A stretch of DNA of 64,000 nt from Sphingomonas sp. HF-S4 (GCF_032911445.1 NZ_JAWJEJ010000002.1:310001-374000); one strand, 5' to 3'; positions 27,201-34,937 are shown, numbered from the stretch's first letter. The notes: generated by a model from the letters alone, not told the origin. A program made the numbers and translations.

Positions 27201-27924
27201 CGGCAAGCTTGACGTTAAGATCGGAAATCCGATCGCCGTCACTCGCACGGAAAATCTTTTCGCCGGCAGCTCTGAAGTTGATCCGGTTACCGGCCAGCCG
27301 CTGGCTAGTTACCAGTTCAGTTATCCGACATGGGACAACGGCCCAGGATACAAGCGCGACATCTGGGAATTTCAGGCCAAAACTGCGTTCACCTTTTTGC
27401 CTTGGTTCCTGAAACATACCGGCGTTGATGCCAATTTCTCGATCCTCGCCTCTGCCGTCACCAGTGGTCAGCAGGATCCGCTGAGCGGCGATGTGATGCT
27501 ACCCCCCAATGAGTCCAAATATACGACTAACGTCTCGCTCTGGTATGACGACGGCAAGCTCAACATGCGCCTTGCGTATCAAAAGCGCAGCGAGAACTTC
27601 ACGTGCATCACGCCATGCGGCGGCAACAATATCGACGTCAATTATCCCGGCGAGCAGTGGACCAATGTCCGATTGGTTGCGCCTGGGTGGAACCCAGGGG
27701 TTGCGCGGTTCGTCGACGAGAGCGCGTTTATCGATGCCAAGGCATCCTACAACATCACCCGCAACTTTCAGGTTTATCTCGAAGGCCGCAATATCACGCG
27801 TGAGACGCAGAGCGAGTCGACTGGCGACTATATCCCGTTTGCGGATGGCACCAAGCGCGTCATGCGTCTTCGTTATGGTGGCCGCCGCGTCATGGGTGGC
27901 GTCCGCATCCAGTTCGGCAACTGA
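24208..27924 (+). CDS. TonB-dependent outer-membrane receptor
   Basis: A 1238-residue receptor, probably for oligosaccharides given the divergent GH2 gene. After a signal peptide comes the TonB box EAIIVVGSRAS, the plug domain (SFPDRNVGEAISRIPGVALSR, DVSVRGNGPDLTRVELDGV, IDVIKGSTAEMTEGGLGGTIQIKTRTG) and a 22-strand barrel ending in GGVRIQFGN with the terminal aromatic in place. The ATG at 24208 follows GGGGAGAGGGG. It contains twelve cysteines in apparent pairs in predicted surface loops, unusual for this class, and its base composition is clearly less GC rich than that of its neighbours. Confidence 0.95.
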   Translation: MADRTTSRARMGATASWAALGLALAWGGPAMTQTAPATTEQAAPSADDVVPEDSQEAIIVVGSRASQQSANNRKKAARTATDSIVADDIGSFPDRNVGEAISRIPGVALSRNEFGEGTDVSVRGNGPDLTRVELDGVGVQSTTALALGPSRAPDLRELPAELVKSIDVIKGSTAEMTEGGLGGTIQIKTRTGLDFKKPYFSLRAGAGQNSLGKDWTPDFNGVAATKLFGDRVGVIVSGTYAKIQNNGHSYETTTSNNRNYARLFDFDNSPEKTFSYNPATVGTDAADIAFANSIAPDGTTLTPRELVSLAAGASSKAQCLQIFPDNPTGNGGTVTGATLAAQHTQRILEQQTCLNQWNDYTPSLIRNLMATQTEERYSFDARFDYRLSDNLTIFAKGTLTGRDVDDQFRTRTPVTLFNQNLAGTFVDTTAGYPRRRTVSPNAPAGYYLYDPLYGYNAISTGSGSSLVTNAVTGNVLNVVPGSVVVDSAHNVTKMTTTNNSVSIDQIENRINSQSKYAQVGAEYRGDRLEIDAFAAITEAESKRGDMRTSRAYAYGDATLTLQPNGLWDIDLPASYDETNAANFVQLTAPPCISGGTNPATCVGQNAVAASATTVASPQYLVSRMPLTTPSFGVSYSPSLGESSERIAKFDIAYKTDEIIPFITRVKVGGMYRKNMLDRWGGGGYTVSTATGTFGQPGYVPGVFVPTANVRGTVRACQPTAGSAAAGGLSCNYGFAPSVNPSNVRSGVDTLTPDELRALFEKTLEAPDSQYFGGVPNRGSLPDSWQGIKTDELFGALGASQFMNFDCLKVCTGSDGNEYAQPVTRVRETIKNVYAMADFEQRLPLGLLFNGNVGVRGVFANVTGSSLLTLVTIRPGPNFNPLDPNAAAGQLSQTFATNSTLNKSTTDWLPSFNLNLWGFNETLALRLYGGKTVARPSMGNLIVGGTCTINEIALEQVGDDIFGCSGRIGNPGLKPFTAWSYNASLEWYANADTLFSVAYGKLDVKIGNPIAVTRTENLFAGSSEVDPVTGQPLASYQFSYPTWDNGPGYKRDIWEFQAKTAFTFLPWFLKHTGVDANFSILASAVTSGQQDPLSGDVMLPPNESKYTTNVSLWYDDGKLNMRLAYQKRSENFTCITPCGGNNIDVNYPGEQWTNVRLVAPGWNPGVARFVDESAFIDAKASYNITRNFQVYLEGRNITRETQSESTGDYIPFADGTKRVMRLRYGGRRVMGGVRIQFGN

Positions 27925-27929
27925 TCCCA

Positions 27930-28679
27930 ATGCTCGCGCGCGTGTCCCCGGATGCGCGCGCGGCGGGGCAGGCGCTCGATCGCTCCGAGCTCGGCGCGGT
28001 CGAGTTGCCGCGCCCGCCGCTCGACGACTTGCCCTATCGCGATCTGGTCCGCGCGCTCGTTGCGCGGCAGGGGTTCAGGCTCGATTTCAACCGGCTCGAA
28101 CCCGGCGAGGCGCTCGGCCTAGTCTGTGATCAGCTATTGGGCCCGGGCACCTTCGTCTCCGAGCGCGCGCTTCTGGCGCAGGATATCGCGGCGCTCGCGG
28201 CGCTGATGGGCGAATTGGTCGGCGCCCGCGCGGCGGTGGCGCTGCGCACCTATTTCGCGCCCGGAGACCTGGTGTGGCATGTCGACCGCGTCCATGAGGC
28301 ACGCGCGTTCCGACTGGTGTGGCCGCTGGGGCGCCCGGCTGGAATGCGCGTCACATCGCGCGACAATATCGACCGGACGATGTTCCGTGCCTATATGCAC
28401 CGTGAGCACCCGCTGCTGGGTCGCCTCGACACGCGTGTCGCCCGCACCGGCGCCGATGTCGAGACGCTCTGGGCGCACCGTCCCGCCCAGCTCGAGGCGA
28501 TGCGATCGGGCAGCTTTCCCTTCCTGATCGATCCCGGCCAGGTCCACGAGATCACCCCCGGCGCGGCGAGCATCCACTGCGTCGAAACCCCATCGCAGCC
28601 CGGCACCTACCACCGCTCCGCCTGGGCCAACCGCCACGCGCCGGGGCTCCAGATCGTCGTCACCGGTGCGGCCGGCTGA
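27930..28679 (+). CDS. Unknown protein with a His-x-Asp motif, distantly DUF1826-like
   Basis: A 249-residue cytoplasmic protein (no signal peptide) starting 5 nt after the receptor stop, so part of its operon. I do not recognise a definite family. The segment LLAQDIAALAALMGELVGA followed by WHVDRVHEARAFRLVWPL (His117, Asp119) and later GQVHEI (His206) and GTYHRSAW (His228) resembles the layout of DUF1826 proteins and could form a 2-His-1-carboxylate metal site like that of 2-oxoglutarate oxygenases. The AKR-like gene overlaps its stop (TGATG). The metal-site reading is an inference. Confidence 0.55.
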   Translation: MLARVSPDARAAGQALDRSELGAVELPRPPLDDLPYRDLVRALVARQGFRLDFNRLEPGEALGLVCDQLLGPGTFVSERALLAQDIAALAALMGELVGARAAVALRTYFAPGDLVWHVDRVHEARAFRLVWPLGRPAGMRVTSRDNIDRTMFRAYMHREHPLLGRLDTRVARTGADVETLWAHRPAQLEAMRSGSFPFLIDPGQVHEITPGAASIHCVETPSQPGTYHRSAWANRHAPGLQIVVTGAAG

Positions 28680-29596
28680 TGCGCTACCGCGCTCTCGGCC
28701 GCACCGGGATCAGTGTGTCGGAACTCGCCGTCGCGCTGTGCGGCGCCGGGGACGATCCGGTCGAAGCCGCGACCACGCTCGCACACGCCTTCGATCGCGG
28801 AATCAATACCGTGACGATCGACACGGCCGACGCGCCGGGCCTGGACCTGCTCGGCGCGGCGCTCTCCGGACGCGGCGATATCCACGTCATCGCCCGCCCG
28901 ACCTCGCTGGTGCGCTTCGATCTGCCTTCGCCACATGTCCCGGTGCACCATGCCTATCCCGGCGCGCATCTCCGGACGGAGACCGAGCGGTTGCTCGCCG
29001 CGCTGGGCATCGAGCGGCTGGCGCTGCTCCAGCTCCACGCCTGGTGCCCCGAATGGCGCGAGGAAGGCGACTGGCTCGAAACGCTCCAGCGCCTGCGCGA
29101 CGAGGGCAAGATCGCCGGCTTCGGGGTGTCGCTGTTCGATCACGATATCGAGGCTGGGGTGGAGGTCGTCGCCGACGGCGCGATCGACGCGGTCAAGCTG
29201 ATGTACAATATCTTCGATCCCGCGGGCGCGGCGCTGTTTCCGCGCTGTCAGGCGCAGGGGATCGGCGTGGTGGTGCGCGCGCCGCTTTATTATGGCGCGC
29301 TGGCCACGGGCGGCGCCGGGGGCTTTGCCAAGGGCGATTGGCGCAACGCCTATTTCTACGATGCGCACCGCCGCGAGACCGCCGATCGCGTCCGCCGGCT
29401 CGAAGCCGACCTTCCTCCCGATCAGTCCGTGGCAGGCACGGCGCTGCGTTTCTGCCTCGGCGTGCCCGCTCTATCCACGATCGCAGTGGGGATGCGGACC
29501 CGCGCGCAGGTGGAGGCCAATCTGCAGGCGATCGCGGCGGGTCCGCTCGATACCGAGCATCTCGCTGCGCTGTCGCGGCACAAATGGCTGATCTGA
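28679..29596 (+). CDS. Aldo/keto reductase-family protein with a degenerate catalytic tetrad
   Basis: A 305-residue TIM-barrel protein of the AKR superfamily: N-terminus MRYRALGRTGISVSELA, the His strand LALLQLHAW, GKIAGFGVSLF, IDAVKLMYNIFDP and the C-terminal STIAVGMRTRAQVEANL all match. The Asp of the tetrad is kept in TIDTAD, but the Tyr position (usually in xVYGxSE) reads APGLDL and the Lys strand (usually TKVG) reads IARPTS. Standard reductase chemistry is therefore doubtful. It is translationally coupled to the preceding His-x-Asp protein. Confidence 0.85.
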   Translation: MRYRALGRTGISVSELAVALCGAGDDPVEAATTLAHAFDRGINTVTIDTADAPGLDLLGAALSGRGDIHVIARPTSLVRFDLPSPHVPVHHAYPGAHLRTETERLLAALGIERLALLQLHAWCPEWREEGDWLETLQRLRDEGKIAGFGVSLFDHDIEAGVEVVADGAIDAVKLMYNIFDPAGAALFPRCQAQGIGVVVRAPLYYGALATGGAGGFAKGDWRNAYFYDAHRRETADRVRRLEADLPPDQSVAGTALRFCLGVPALSTIAVGMRTRAQVEANLQAIAAGPLDTEHLAALSRHKWLI

Positions 29597-29670
29597 GCGA
29601 AGCTAGCTGCCTATTTTTCGAGCAATCTTTCGCATCTGCACAAAAATTTACGTTCCGGTGACATTTGATT

Positions 29671-29685
29671 GCGCGCAAATCGTGC
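29671..29685. promoter_or_regulatory. Candidate NtrC enhancer site
   Basis: GCGC-N7-GTGC resembles the NtrC consensus GCAC-N7-GTGC and lies 22 nt upstream of the -24 element of the sigma-54 promoter. A weaker half-site pair (GCAC-N7-TACG) is at 29638-29652. The spacing is closer than that of classical enhancers, so the assignment is tentative. Confidence 0.4.
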
Positions 29686-29706
29686 GGAAATGCGTGAAAT
29701 TGCGGC

Positions 29707-29722
29707 TGGCACGGTGCTTGCT
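29707..29722 (+). promoter_or_regulatory. Sigma-54 (RpoN) -24/-12 promoter for glnK-amtB
   Basis: TGGCAC-GGTGC-TTGCT matches the sigma-54 consensus TGGCAC-N5-TTGC(A/T) at every defined position. It lies 36 nt before the PII start codon, the expected place for nitrogen-limitation control of a glnK-amtB operon by NtrC and RpoN. Confidence 0.88.
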
Positions 29723-29758
29723 GAATAGCCCCCGGGGATAACGCCAAGAGGGGGCGAC

Positions 29759-30097
29759 ATGAAGCTGATCATCGCCATCATAAAACCGTTCAAGCTGGAC
29801 GAAGTGCGCGAGGCACTCACGCAAGTGGGGATCGCCGGCATGACGGTAACCGAGGTCAAGGGTTTCGGTCGCCAGAAGGGCCAGACCGAGATCTATCGCG
29901 GCGCCGAGTACAGCACCAACATGGTGCCCAAGATCAAGCTCGAGATCGCCTGCGGCACCGACATCGTCGACCGCGCCGTCGAGGCGATCCAGGCCGCGGC
30001 CAGCACCGGCGCGATCGGCGACGGCAAGATTTTCGTCCTCGATCTCGGCCAGGCGGTGCGCATCCGCACGGGCGAGACCGACGAGACGGCGCTGTGA
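29759..30097 (+). CDS. glnK: PII nitrogen regulatory protein (GlnK/GlnB)
   Basis: A 112-residue trimeric PII signal protein that integrates 2-oxoglutarate, ATP/ADP and glutamine status. The PROSITE-type T-loop motif YRGAEYS with the uridylylation site Tyr51 is present, as are KIKLEIAC and the C-terminal signature TGAIGDGKIFVLDL. Linkage to an ammonium transporter favours GlnK, the partner that plugs AmtB when nitrogen is plentiful. It is preceded by a sigma-54 promoter and by the ribosome-binding site AGAGGGGGCG. Confidence 0.96.
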   Translation: MKLIIAIIKPFKLDEVREALTQVGIAGMTVTEVKGFGRQKGQTEIYRGAEYSTNMVPKIKLEIACGTDIVDRAVEAIQAAASTGAIGDGKIFVLDLGQAVRIRTGETDETAL

Positions 30098-30111
30098 TGA
30101 AGGGGGATCAG

Positions 30112-31533
30112 ATGAAGCTAGCAACCAAATTGGCTGCCGGGGCGGGTCTCGCCCTGTTCGCAGCTTTGCCCGCCTGGGCACAGGACGCCGCGCCCGCCGT
30201 GGCGGCAACGGTCGTCCCCGACGATTCGATGGTCAGCAAGGGCGACGTCGCCTGGATGCTCGTCTCGGCGGCATTCGTGCTGATGATGTCGGTCCCCGGC
30301 CTCGCGCTGTTCTATGGCGGCCTGGTGCGCACCAAGAACATGCTCTCGGTGCTGATGCAGGTGCTCACCATCGTCTGCGTCGCGGGCCTGGTCTGGTGCG
30401 CCTGGGGCTATTCGATGGCGTTCACCAATGGCGGGTCGCTCAACAGCTTCGTCGGCGGCTTCTCGAAGGTGCTGCTCAAGGGCGTCGACGCGAACACCTT
30501 CGCGGCGACCTTCTCGAACGGGGTATACCTGCCCGAGACCGTGTTCGTCGTCTTCCAGATGACCTTCGCGATGATCACCCCGGCGCTGATCGTCGGGGCG
30601 TTCGCCGAGCGCATCAAGTTCACCCCGCTGATCCTCTTCACCGTGCTATGGCTGACGCTCGTCTATTTCCCGATGGCGCACATGGTCTGGTACTGGCCGG
30701 GTCCTGACTTCCAGCCCGGCCTGCCCGACGATCACGGCTATCTCTGGGGTCTCGGCGCGCTCGATTTCGCCGGCGGCACCGTCGTCCACATCAATGCAGG
30801 CATCGCCGGCCTGGTCGGCTGCCTCGTGATCGGCAAGCGCACTGGCTACAAAACCGATCCGATGCCGCCGCACTCGCTGACCATGACCATGATCGGCGCG
30901 GCGCTACTGTGGGTGGGCTGGTTCGGCTTCAATGCCGGCTCGAACCTCGAAGCCAACAAGTTCGCCGCGCTCGCCTTCGTCAACACGATGACGGCAACCG
31001 CCGCCGCGGGTGCGGTCTGGGCGATCATCGAGCAGATCATCCACAAGAAGCCGTCGCTGCTCGGCGCGGCCTCGGGCGTCGTCGCCGGCCTGGTGGCGAT
31101 CACCCCGGCTGCCGGCTTCGCGCATCCGATGACGGCGATCGTCCTGGGTGCCGTCGCTTCGGGCGTGTGCTTCTTCTTCGTCACCACGGTGAAGAACAAG
31201 CTGAAGTATGACGACACGCTCGACGTGTTCGGCGTCCACTGCGTCGGCGGCATCGTCGGCGCGATCGGCACCGCGATCGTCGCCGATCCGGCGCTGGGCG
31301 GCCAGGGCTTCATGGACTTCAACGTGATCCCCGCGGTCGCCGGCACCTACGACATGGGGGCGCAGCTGCTCACCCAGGCCAAGGCCGTGGGCATCACGCT
31401 GGTGCTCTCGGGCGGGGTCACGGCGATCCTGTTCCTGGCGATCAAGCACACGATCGGGCTGCGTCCCAGCGTCGAGGTCGAGCTCGAAGGGCTGGACATC
31501 AACGAGCATGGCGAGCGCGCCTACAACTACTGA
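30112..31533 (+). CDS. amtB: Ammonium transporter AmtB
   Basis: A 473-residue Amt/Rh family ammonium channel of the inner membrane. A signal peptide (LAAGAGLALFAALPAWAQ) precedes eleven helices, as in other AmtB proteins. Pore and gating landmarks include MVWYWPGPDF, LDFAGGTVVHINAGIAGLVG (first pore His), WVGWFGFNAGSNL and FGVHCVGGIVGAIGTA (second pore His). The ATG at 30112 with GGGGG 5 nt upstream is preferred to the GTG/ATG codons at 30094/30097 that overlap the glnK stop. An intrinsic terminator follows. Confidence 0.96.
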   Translation: MKLATKLAAGAGLALFAALPAWAQDAAPAVAATVVPDDSMVSKGDVAWMLVSAAFVLMMSVPGLALFYGGLVRTKNMLSVLMQVLTIVCVAGLVWCAWGYSMAFTNGGSLNSFVGGFSKVLLKGVDANTFAATFSNGVYLPETVFVVFQMTFAMITPALIVGAFAERIKFTPLILFTVLWLTLVYFPMAHMVWYWPGPDFQPGLPDDHGYLWGLGALDFAGGTVVHINAGIAGLVGCLVIGKRTGYKTDPMPPHSLTMTMIGAALLWVGWFGFNAGSNLEANKFAALAFVNTMTATAAAGAVWAIIEQIIHKKPSLLGAASGVVAGLVAITPAAGFAHPMTAIVLGAVASGVCFFFVTTVKNKLKYDDTLDVFGVHCVGGIVGAIGTAIVADPALGGQGFMDFNVIPAVAGTYDMGAQLLTQAKAVGITLVLSGGVTAILFLAIKHTIGLRPSVEVELEGLDINEHGERAYNY

Positions 31534-31600
31534 CGAGATCGGGCGCCGCGCACTCCTGCCAAAGCGCGGCGCCCAAACGACGTTCCTCCTGCGGACGACT

Positions 31601-31634
31601 GGGCCGGTGGTGCAAGCCACCGGCCCTCTTTTTT
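31601..31634 (+). terminator. Intrinsic terminator of the glnK-amtB operon
   Basis: A perfect 10-bp GC stem, GGGCCGGTGG and CCACCGGCCC, with loop TGCAAG is followed by TCTTTTTT. It lies 68 nt after the amtB stop and just before the convergent GMC oxidoreductase gene. Confidence 0.93.
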
Positions 31635-31647
31635 GCGCGGCGAGCGC

Positions 31648-33219
31648 CTACCCCAGATCCTCGGCGATGAACGCCGCGCCGCGCTCGCCGATCATGATCG
31701 TCGGCGCATTGGTGTTGCCGCCGATCAGCCGCGGCATCACCGAGGCGTCGGCGACGTACAGCCCTTCCACCCCGCGGACCCGCAGCCGCGGATCGACCAC
31801 GGCATCGTCGTCCGATCCCATCCGCGCAGAGCCGACCGGATGGTAGATCGTGTCGGCGCGCGTGCGGATCAGCGCCTCGAGCGCGGCATCGTCGGCCAAG
31901 TCGACCGGATACCGGTCGCGGCCCTTATAGTCGGCGAGCGGCGCGGTCTCGAGGATGCGGTACATCGCGCGCGTGCCCGCCTTGAGCACCGCCATATCGC
32001 GCGGATCGCTCAGGAAGTTGGGGTCGATCAGGGGTGGGGCATCGGCGTGGGGCGACTGGAGCCGCACGCTGCCGCGGCTCTCGGGCCGCAGCACGCAGGC
32101 GTGGCAGCTGAAACCATGCCCGGCTACCTTGGCACGGCCATGATCCTCGACGATCGCGATCAGGAAATGGAGCTGGACGTCGGGCCGCTCGCCGGCGCGT
32201 TCGGTGCGCAGGAATGCCCCCGCCTCGGCATAGGGCGTCGTCATCCCGCCGCTCCGCGTCATCAGCCAGCGCATCAGCCCGCCCAGCGACTTGAGCGTCC
32301 CCATCGCCGAGCGCCCGAGGAACAGGCTGCCGGGAGTCTCGAACGCCGCGACGTAATCGACATGGTCCTGGAGGTTCGACCCGACCGCAGGGCGATCGAC
32401 GCGCACCGGCACGCCCATCTCGGCAAGGTGCGCACCCGGCCCGATCCCGGAGAGCATCAACAACTGCGACGTCTGGAACGCCCCCGCCGCCAGCACGACG
32501 CGTCGCGCCCGGATCGTGCGCGCTTCCCCGCCGCGGCGATAGGCGACGCCGCAGGCGCGGCCACCTTCGAAGAGAATGCGCTCGACCATCGCCTCACAGA
32601 GCACCTCCACGCCGCCGCCCGGCAGATAGGCGCGCGATGCGCTCCAGCGCTCGCCGTTCCGCTGCGTCACCTGGTAGAGCCCGGCGCCTTCCTGCCGCGC
32701 GCCGTTGAAGTCGGGATTGACCGGGATCTGCAACCGCGCTGCCGCTTCGACGAAGGCGCGGCTGCCCGGATGCGCATAGGCCTGGTCGCTCACCCAGAGC
32801 GGGCCGTCATCGCCGTGAAAGGCGTCGGCACCGCGCATGTTGCGCTCGCTGCGCCGGAACCAGGGGAGGACATCGTCCCAGCCCCAGCCGGTGGCGCCGA
32901 GATCGCGCCATTCGTCATAGTCGCGCTGGTGGCCGCGGACATAGAGCATCGCGTTGATCGCGCTCGATCCGCCCATGCCCCTGCCGCGCGGCTGGTATCC
33001 CCGCCGCCCGTTCAGCCCGGGCTGCGGCACCGTCTCGAAGCGCCAGTTGGTCTGGCGGCCCTGGAACGGCATCATGCCGGGCATCAGCGTTTCGAGCCCC
33101 GTATTACGCCCTCCCGCTTCCAGCACTGCGACCTTGTACTTGCCGCCTTCGCTCAGGCGGCCTGCGACGGCGCTCCCGCCCGATCCGCATCCGATGACGA
33201 CGATGTCGGCTTCTTCCAT
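31648..33219 (-). CDS. GMC-family FAD-dependent oxidoreductase (choline dehydrogenase-like)
   Basis: A 523-residue flavoprotein of the glucose-methanol-choline family. The FAD motif IVVIGCGSGGSAVAGRLSE is at the N-terminus, the GMC signature 1 is GRGMGGSSAINAMLYVRG, and the catalytic region is YHPVGSARMGS with NTNAPTIMIGE at the C-terminus. The alcohol substrate is unknown. The ATG at 33219 follows GGGGGG; it lies inside the 3' end of the upstream sterol desaturase gene, giving a 67-nt same-strand overlap. Confidence 0.93.
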   Translation of the reverse strand: MEEADIVVIGCGSGGSAVAGRLSEGGKYKVAVLEAGGRNTGLETLMPGMMPFQGRQTNWRFETVPQPGLNGRRGYQPRGRGMGGSSAINAMLYVRGHQRDYDEWRDLGATGWGWDDVLPWFRRSERNMRGADAFHGDDGPLWVSDQAYAHPGSRAFVEAAARLQIPVNPDFNGARQEGAGLYQVTQRNGERWSASRAYLPGGGVEVLCEAMVERILFEGGRACGVAYRRGGEARTIRARRVVLAAGAFQTSQLLMLSGIGPGAHLAEMGVPVRVDRPAVGSNLQDHVDYVAAFETPGSLFLGRSAMGTLKSLGGLMRWLMTRSGGMTTPYAEAGAFLRTERAGERPDVQLHFLIAIVEDHGRAKVAGHGFSCHACVLRPESRGSVRLQSPHADAPPLIDPNFLSDPRDMAVLKAGTRAMYRILETAPLADYKGRDRYPVDLADDAALEALIRTRADTIYHPVGSARMGSDDDAVVDPRLRVRGVEGLYVADASVMPRLIGGNTNAPTIMIGERGAAFIAEDLG

Positions 33220-34112
33220 GCGTCCCCCCGTTCCCGGCGCGTCGCTTCCCAACGCGCCCTTATCGTTTCCGACGTGTCGCGGCTGCCGTCATGGCTCCAG
33301 CCGGGCGGGCGGATCATATAGTTCAGCCGCGCGCGCCAGGTGGGCGCGGCCCACACGTCCTTGGCGATCCCGATCCACTCGTGCGTCGCCGCCCAGAGGA
33401 TGTTGAAGCTGCCCAGATCCTTGACGATGCCGTAGCGTGGGCGGTCGTCGTCGCGCTCGGGCTCGAAAGTGCCGAACATGCGATCCCAGACGATGAAGAC
33501 GCCGGCATAATTGGTGTCGAGATACCGCGGGTTGGTCGCATGGTGGACGCGGTGGTGTGACGGCGTGTTCATCACCGCCTCGAACCAGCGCGGCATTCGC
33601 CCGATCACTTCGGTATGGATCCAGAACTGGTAGACCAGGTTCAATCCCGCGACGAAGAAGACCATCGCCGGGGGGAATCCAACCAGGAACAGCGGCAGCC
33701 GGAACAGGAAGTTCAGGCTGAAGAAGCCCGTCCAGGTCTGCCGCAGCGCGGTCGACAGATTATAATGCTGGCTCGAATGGTGGATGACGTGGCTAGCCCA
33801 GAACCAGCGGACGCGGTGCGCCGAGCGGTGAAAGGCATAATAGGCGAGGTCGTCGAGCACGAAGGCGAGGACGAACCAGTACCAGGCATAGGAGATGTCG
33901 AAGAGCCGGAACTGCCACACCCACATGGCCAGCGCGAAGATGAGGCCGCCTGAAAGCAAACCGGCGATCGTGCTGCCGGTGCCCAGCGCCAGCGAGGTCA
34001 GCGTGTCGCGCGGCTCGTAGCGCGTGCGATCCTTGATCCGCGCGACGATCATCTCGGCCAGCACCAGCACCACGAAGGCGGGAACGGCCAGAGTGATCGG
34101 ATCGGGCAACAT
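33153..34112 (-). CDS. Sterol desaturase / fatty acid hydroxylase superfamily protein
   Basis: A 319-residue di-iron membrane protein. Four or five helices surround the three histidine boxes HRSAH, HVIHHSSQHYN and HHRVHH, which should bind two irons. Members hydroxylate or desaturate lipids, sterols or carotenoids; the substrate here is unknown. The C-terminal 40 residues after MIRPPGWSHDG are charged and low in similarity, and this tail overlaps the start of the GMC oxidoreductase. The two oxidative enzymes may act on one lipid substrate. Confidence 0.9.
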   Translation of the reverse strand: MLPDPITLAVPAFVVLVLAEMIVARIKDRTRYEPRDTLTSLALGTGSTIAGLLSGGLIFALAMWVWQFRLFDISYAWYWFVLAFVLDDLAYYAFHRSAHRVRWFWASHVIHHSSQHYNLSTALRQTWTGFFSLNFLFRLPLFLVGFPPAMVFFVAGLNLVYQFWIHTEVIGRMPRWFEAVMNTPSHHRVHHATNPRYLDTNYAGVFIVWDRMFGTFEPERDDDRPRYGIVKDLGSFNILWAATHEWIGIAKDVWAAPTWRARLNYMIRPPGWSHDGSRDTSETIRARWEATRRERGDAWKKPTSSSSDADRAGAPSQAA

Positions 34113-34122
34113 GCCGGCGAAC

Positions 34123-34512
34123 TTACATCAATGTCAGTTGCGCTTCCAGTCCGGTAACATCCTCAGGCAGCACGCCGAACAGCAGCACCGGACCGAACAT
34201 CCGCTCGCCGGTCTCGATCGTCACGCCTTCGGGCGACGCGCGCTTCCACAGCGGCCGCCCCAGCCGCCGCACTGCGACCCTGGCGCCGTGGCGCTTGACC
34301 ACCGCGATGCCGTCGGTGCCGAGCACCAAAGCCGCCGCGCCATTGGTGCCGACCAGCGCCTCGCGCGCCGTAAAGCCGCTCAGCGCATCCTCGGCCATTC
34401 GCTTGGCGGTGGCTTCGTCGGCGATACGGCTCTCGCCCAGCTTGAGCAGCCACGCGATCCACACCAGCACCGCGACGGCGGCCGCCGATCCGGCGAGCTG
34501 GGTCCAGTTCAT
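34123..34512 (-). CDS. Conserved membrane-anchored hypothetical protein
   Basis: A 129-residue protein with one N-terminal helix (LAGSAAAVAVLVWIAWLL) and a soluble domain of predicted beta strands (AALVLGTDGIAVVKRHGARVAVRRL). No family is recognised. Its ATG overlaps the stop of the DUF442 phosphatase gene upstream. The positively charged mature domain (KRHGARVAVRRLGRPLWKR) suggests a cytoplasmic side facing domain anchored to the inner membrane. Confidence 0.7.
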   Translation of the reverse strand: MNWTQLAGSAAAVAVLVWIAWLLKLGESRIADEATAKRMAEDALSGFTAREALVGTNGAAALVLGTDGIAVVKRHGARVAVRRLGRPLWKRASPEGVTIETGERMFGPVLLFGVLPEDVTGLEAQLTLM

Positions 34513-34937
34513 GCCCGGTCGGAAAGGGCGTCGAGCAGCGGGCGGATGCCCGAAATGTCATAGCCCGCGCCCGCCGCTTTGGCAGTGAGCGCGTCGGGAT
34601 CGCCGCCGCGGCTCGCCTCGGCAAGCGCCCAGAGGTTGCACGAGCGCGTGCCCGAGCGACAATAGGCCAGCACCGGCCCCTGCGCGCCTTCGAGCGCCTT
34701 GGCCATCGCCTCGACCTGTTGCGAAGACATGCCGCCCATCACTGTCGGGATCGCGATATAGCCGAGCCCGGCCGCCTCGGCCGCGGCGCGGATTTCGGCG
34801 CTCGAGGGCTGGCCGGCCTCCTCGTCGTCCGGGCGGTTGTTGATCACCAGACCGAAGCCCTGCTCGGCGAGCAGCGGGATGTTCTCGGGCGCGATCTGCG
34901 GCGCCACCGATATCTGCTCGTCGATCTTCCGGATCAT
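34509..34937 (-). CDS. DUF442 / TIGR01244-type phosphatase-like protein
   Basis: A 142-residue member of the dual-specificity-phosphatase-like family found alone or fused to beta-lactamase-fold sulphur dioxygenases (Blh). The catalytic CX5R loop is AYCRSGTRS, and the N-terminal block SVAPQIAPENIPLLAEQGFGLVINNRPDDEE is diagnostic. In some bacteria this family is linked to sulphide or biofilm phenotypes; here there is no Blh partner. It is coupled by 4-nt overlaps to recQ upstream and to the membrane protein gene downstream. Confidence 0.9.
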   Translation of the reverse strand: MIRKIDEQISVAPQIAPENIPLLAEQGFGLVINNRPDDEEAGQPSSAEIRAAAEAAGLGYIAIPTVMGGMSSQQVEAMAKALEGAQGPVLAYCRSGTRSCNLWALAEASRGGDPDALTAKAAGAGYDISGIRPLLDALSDRA

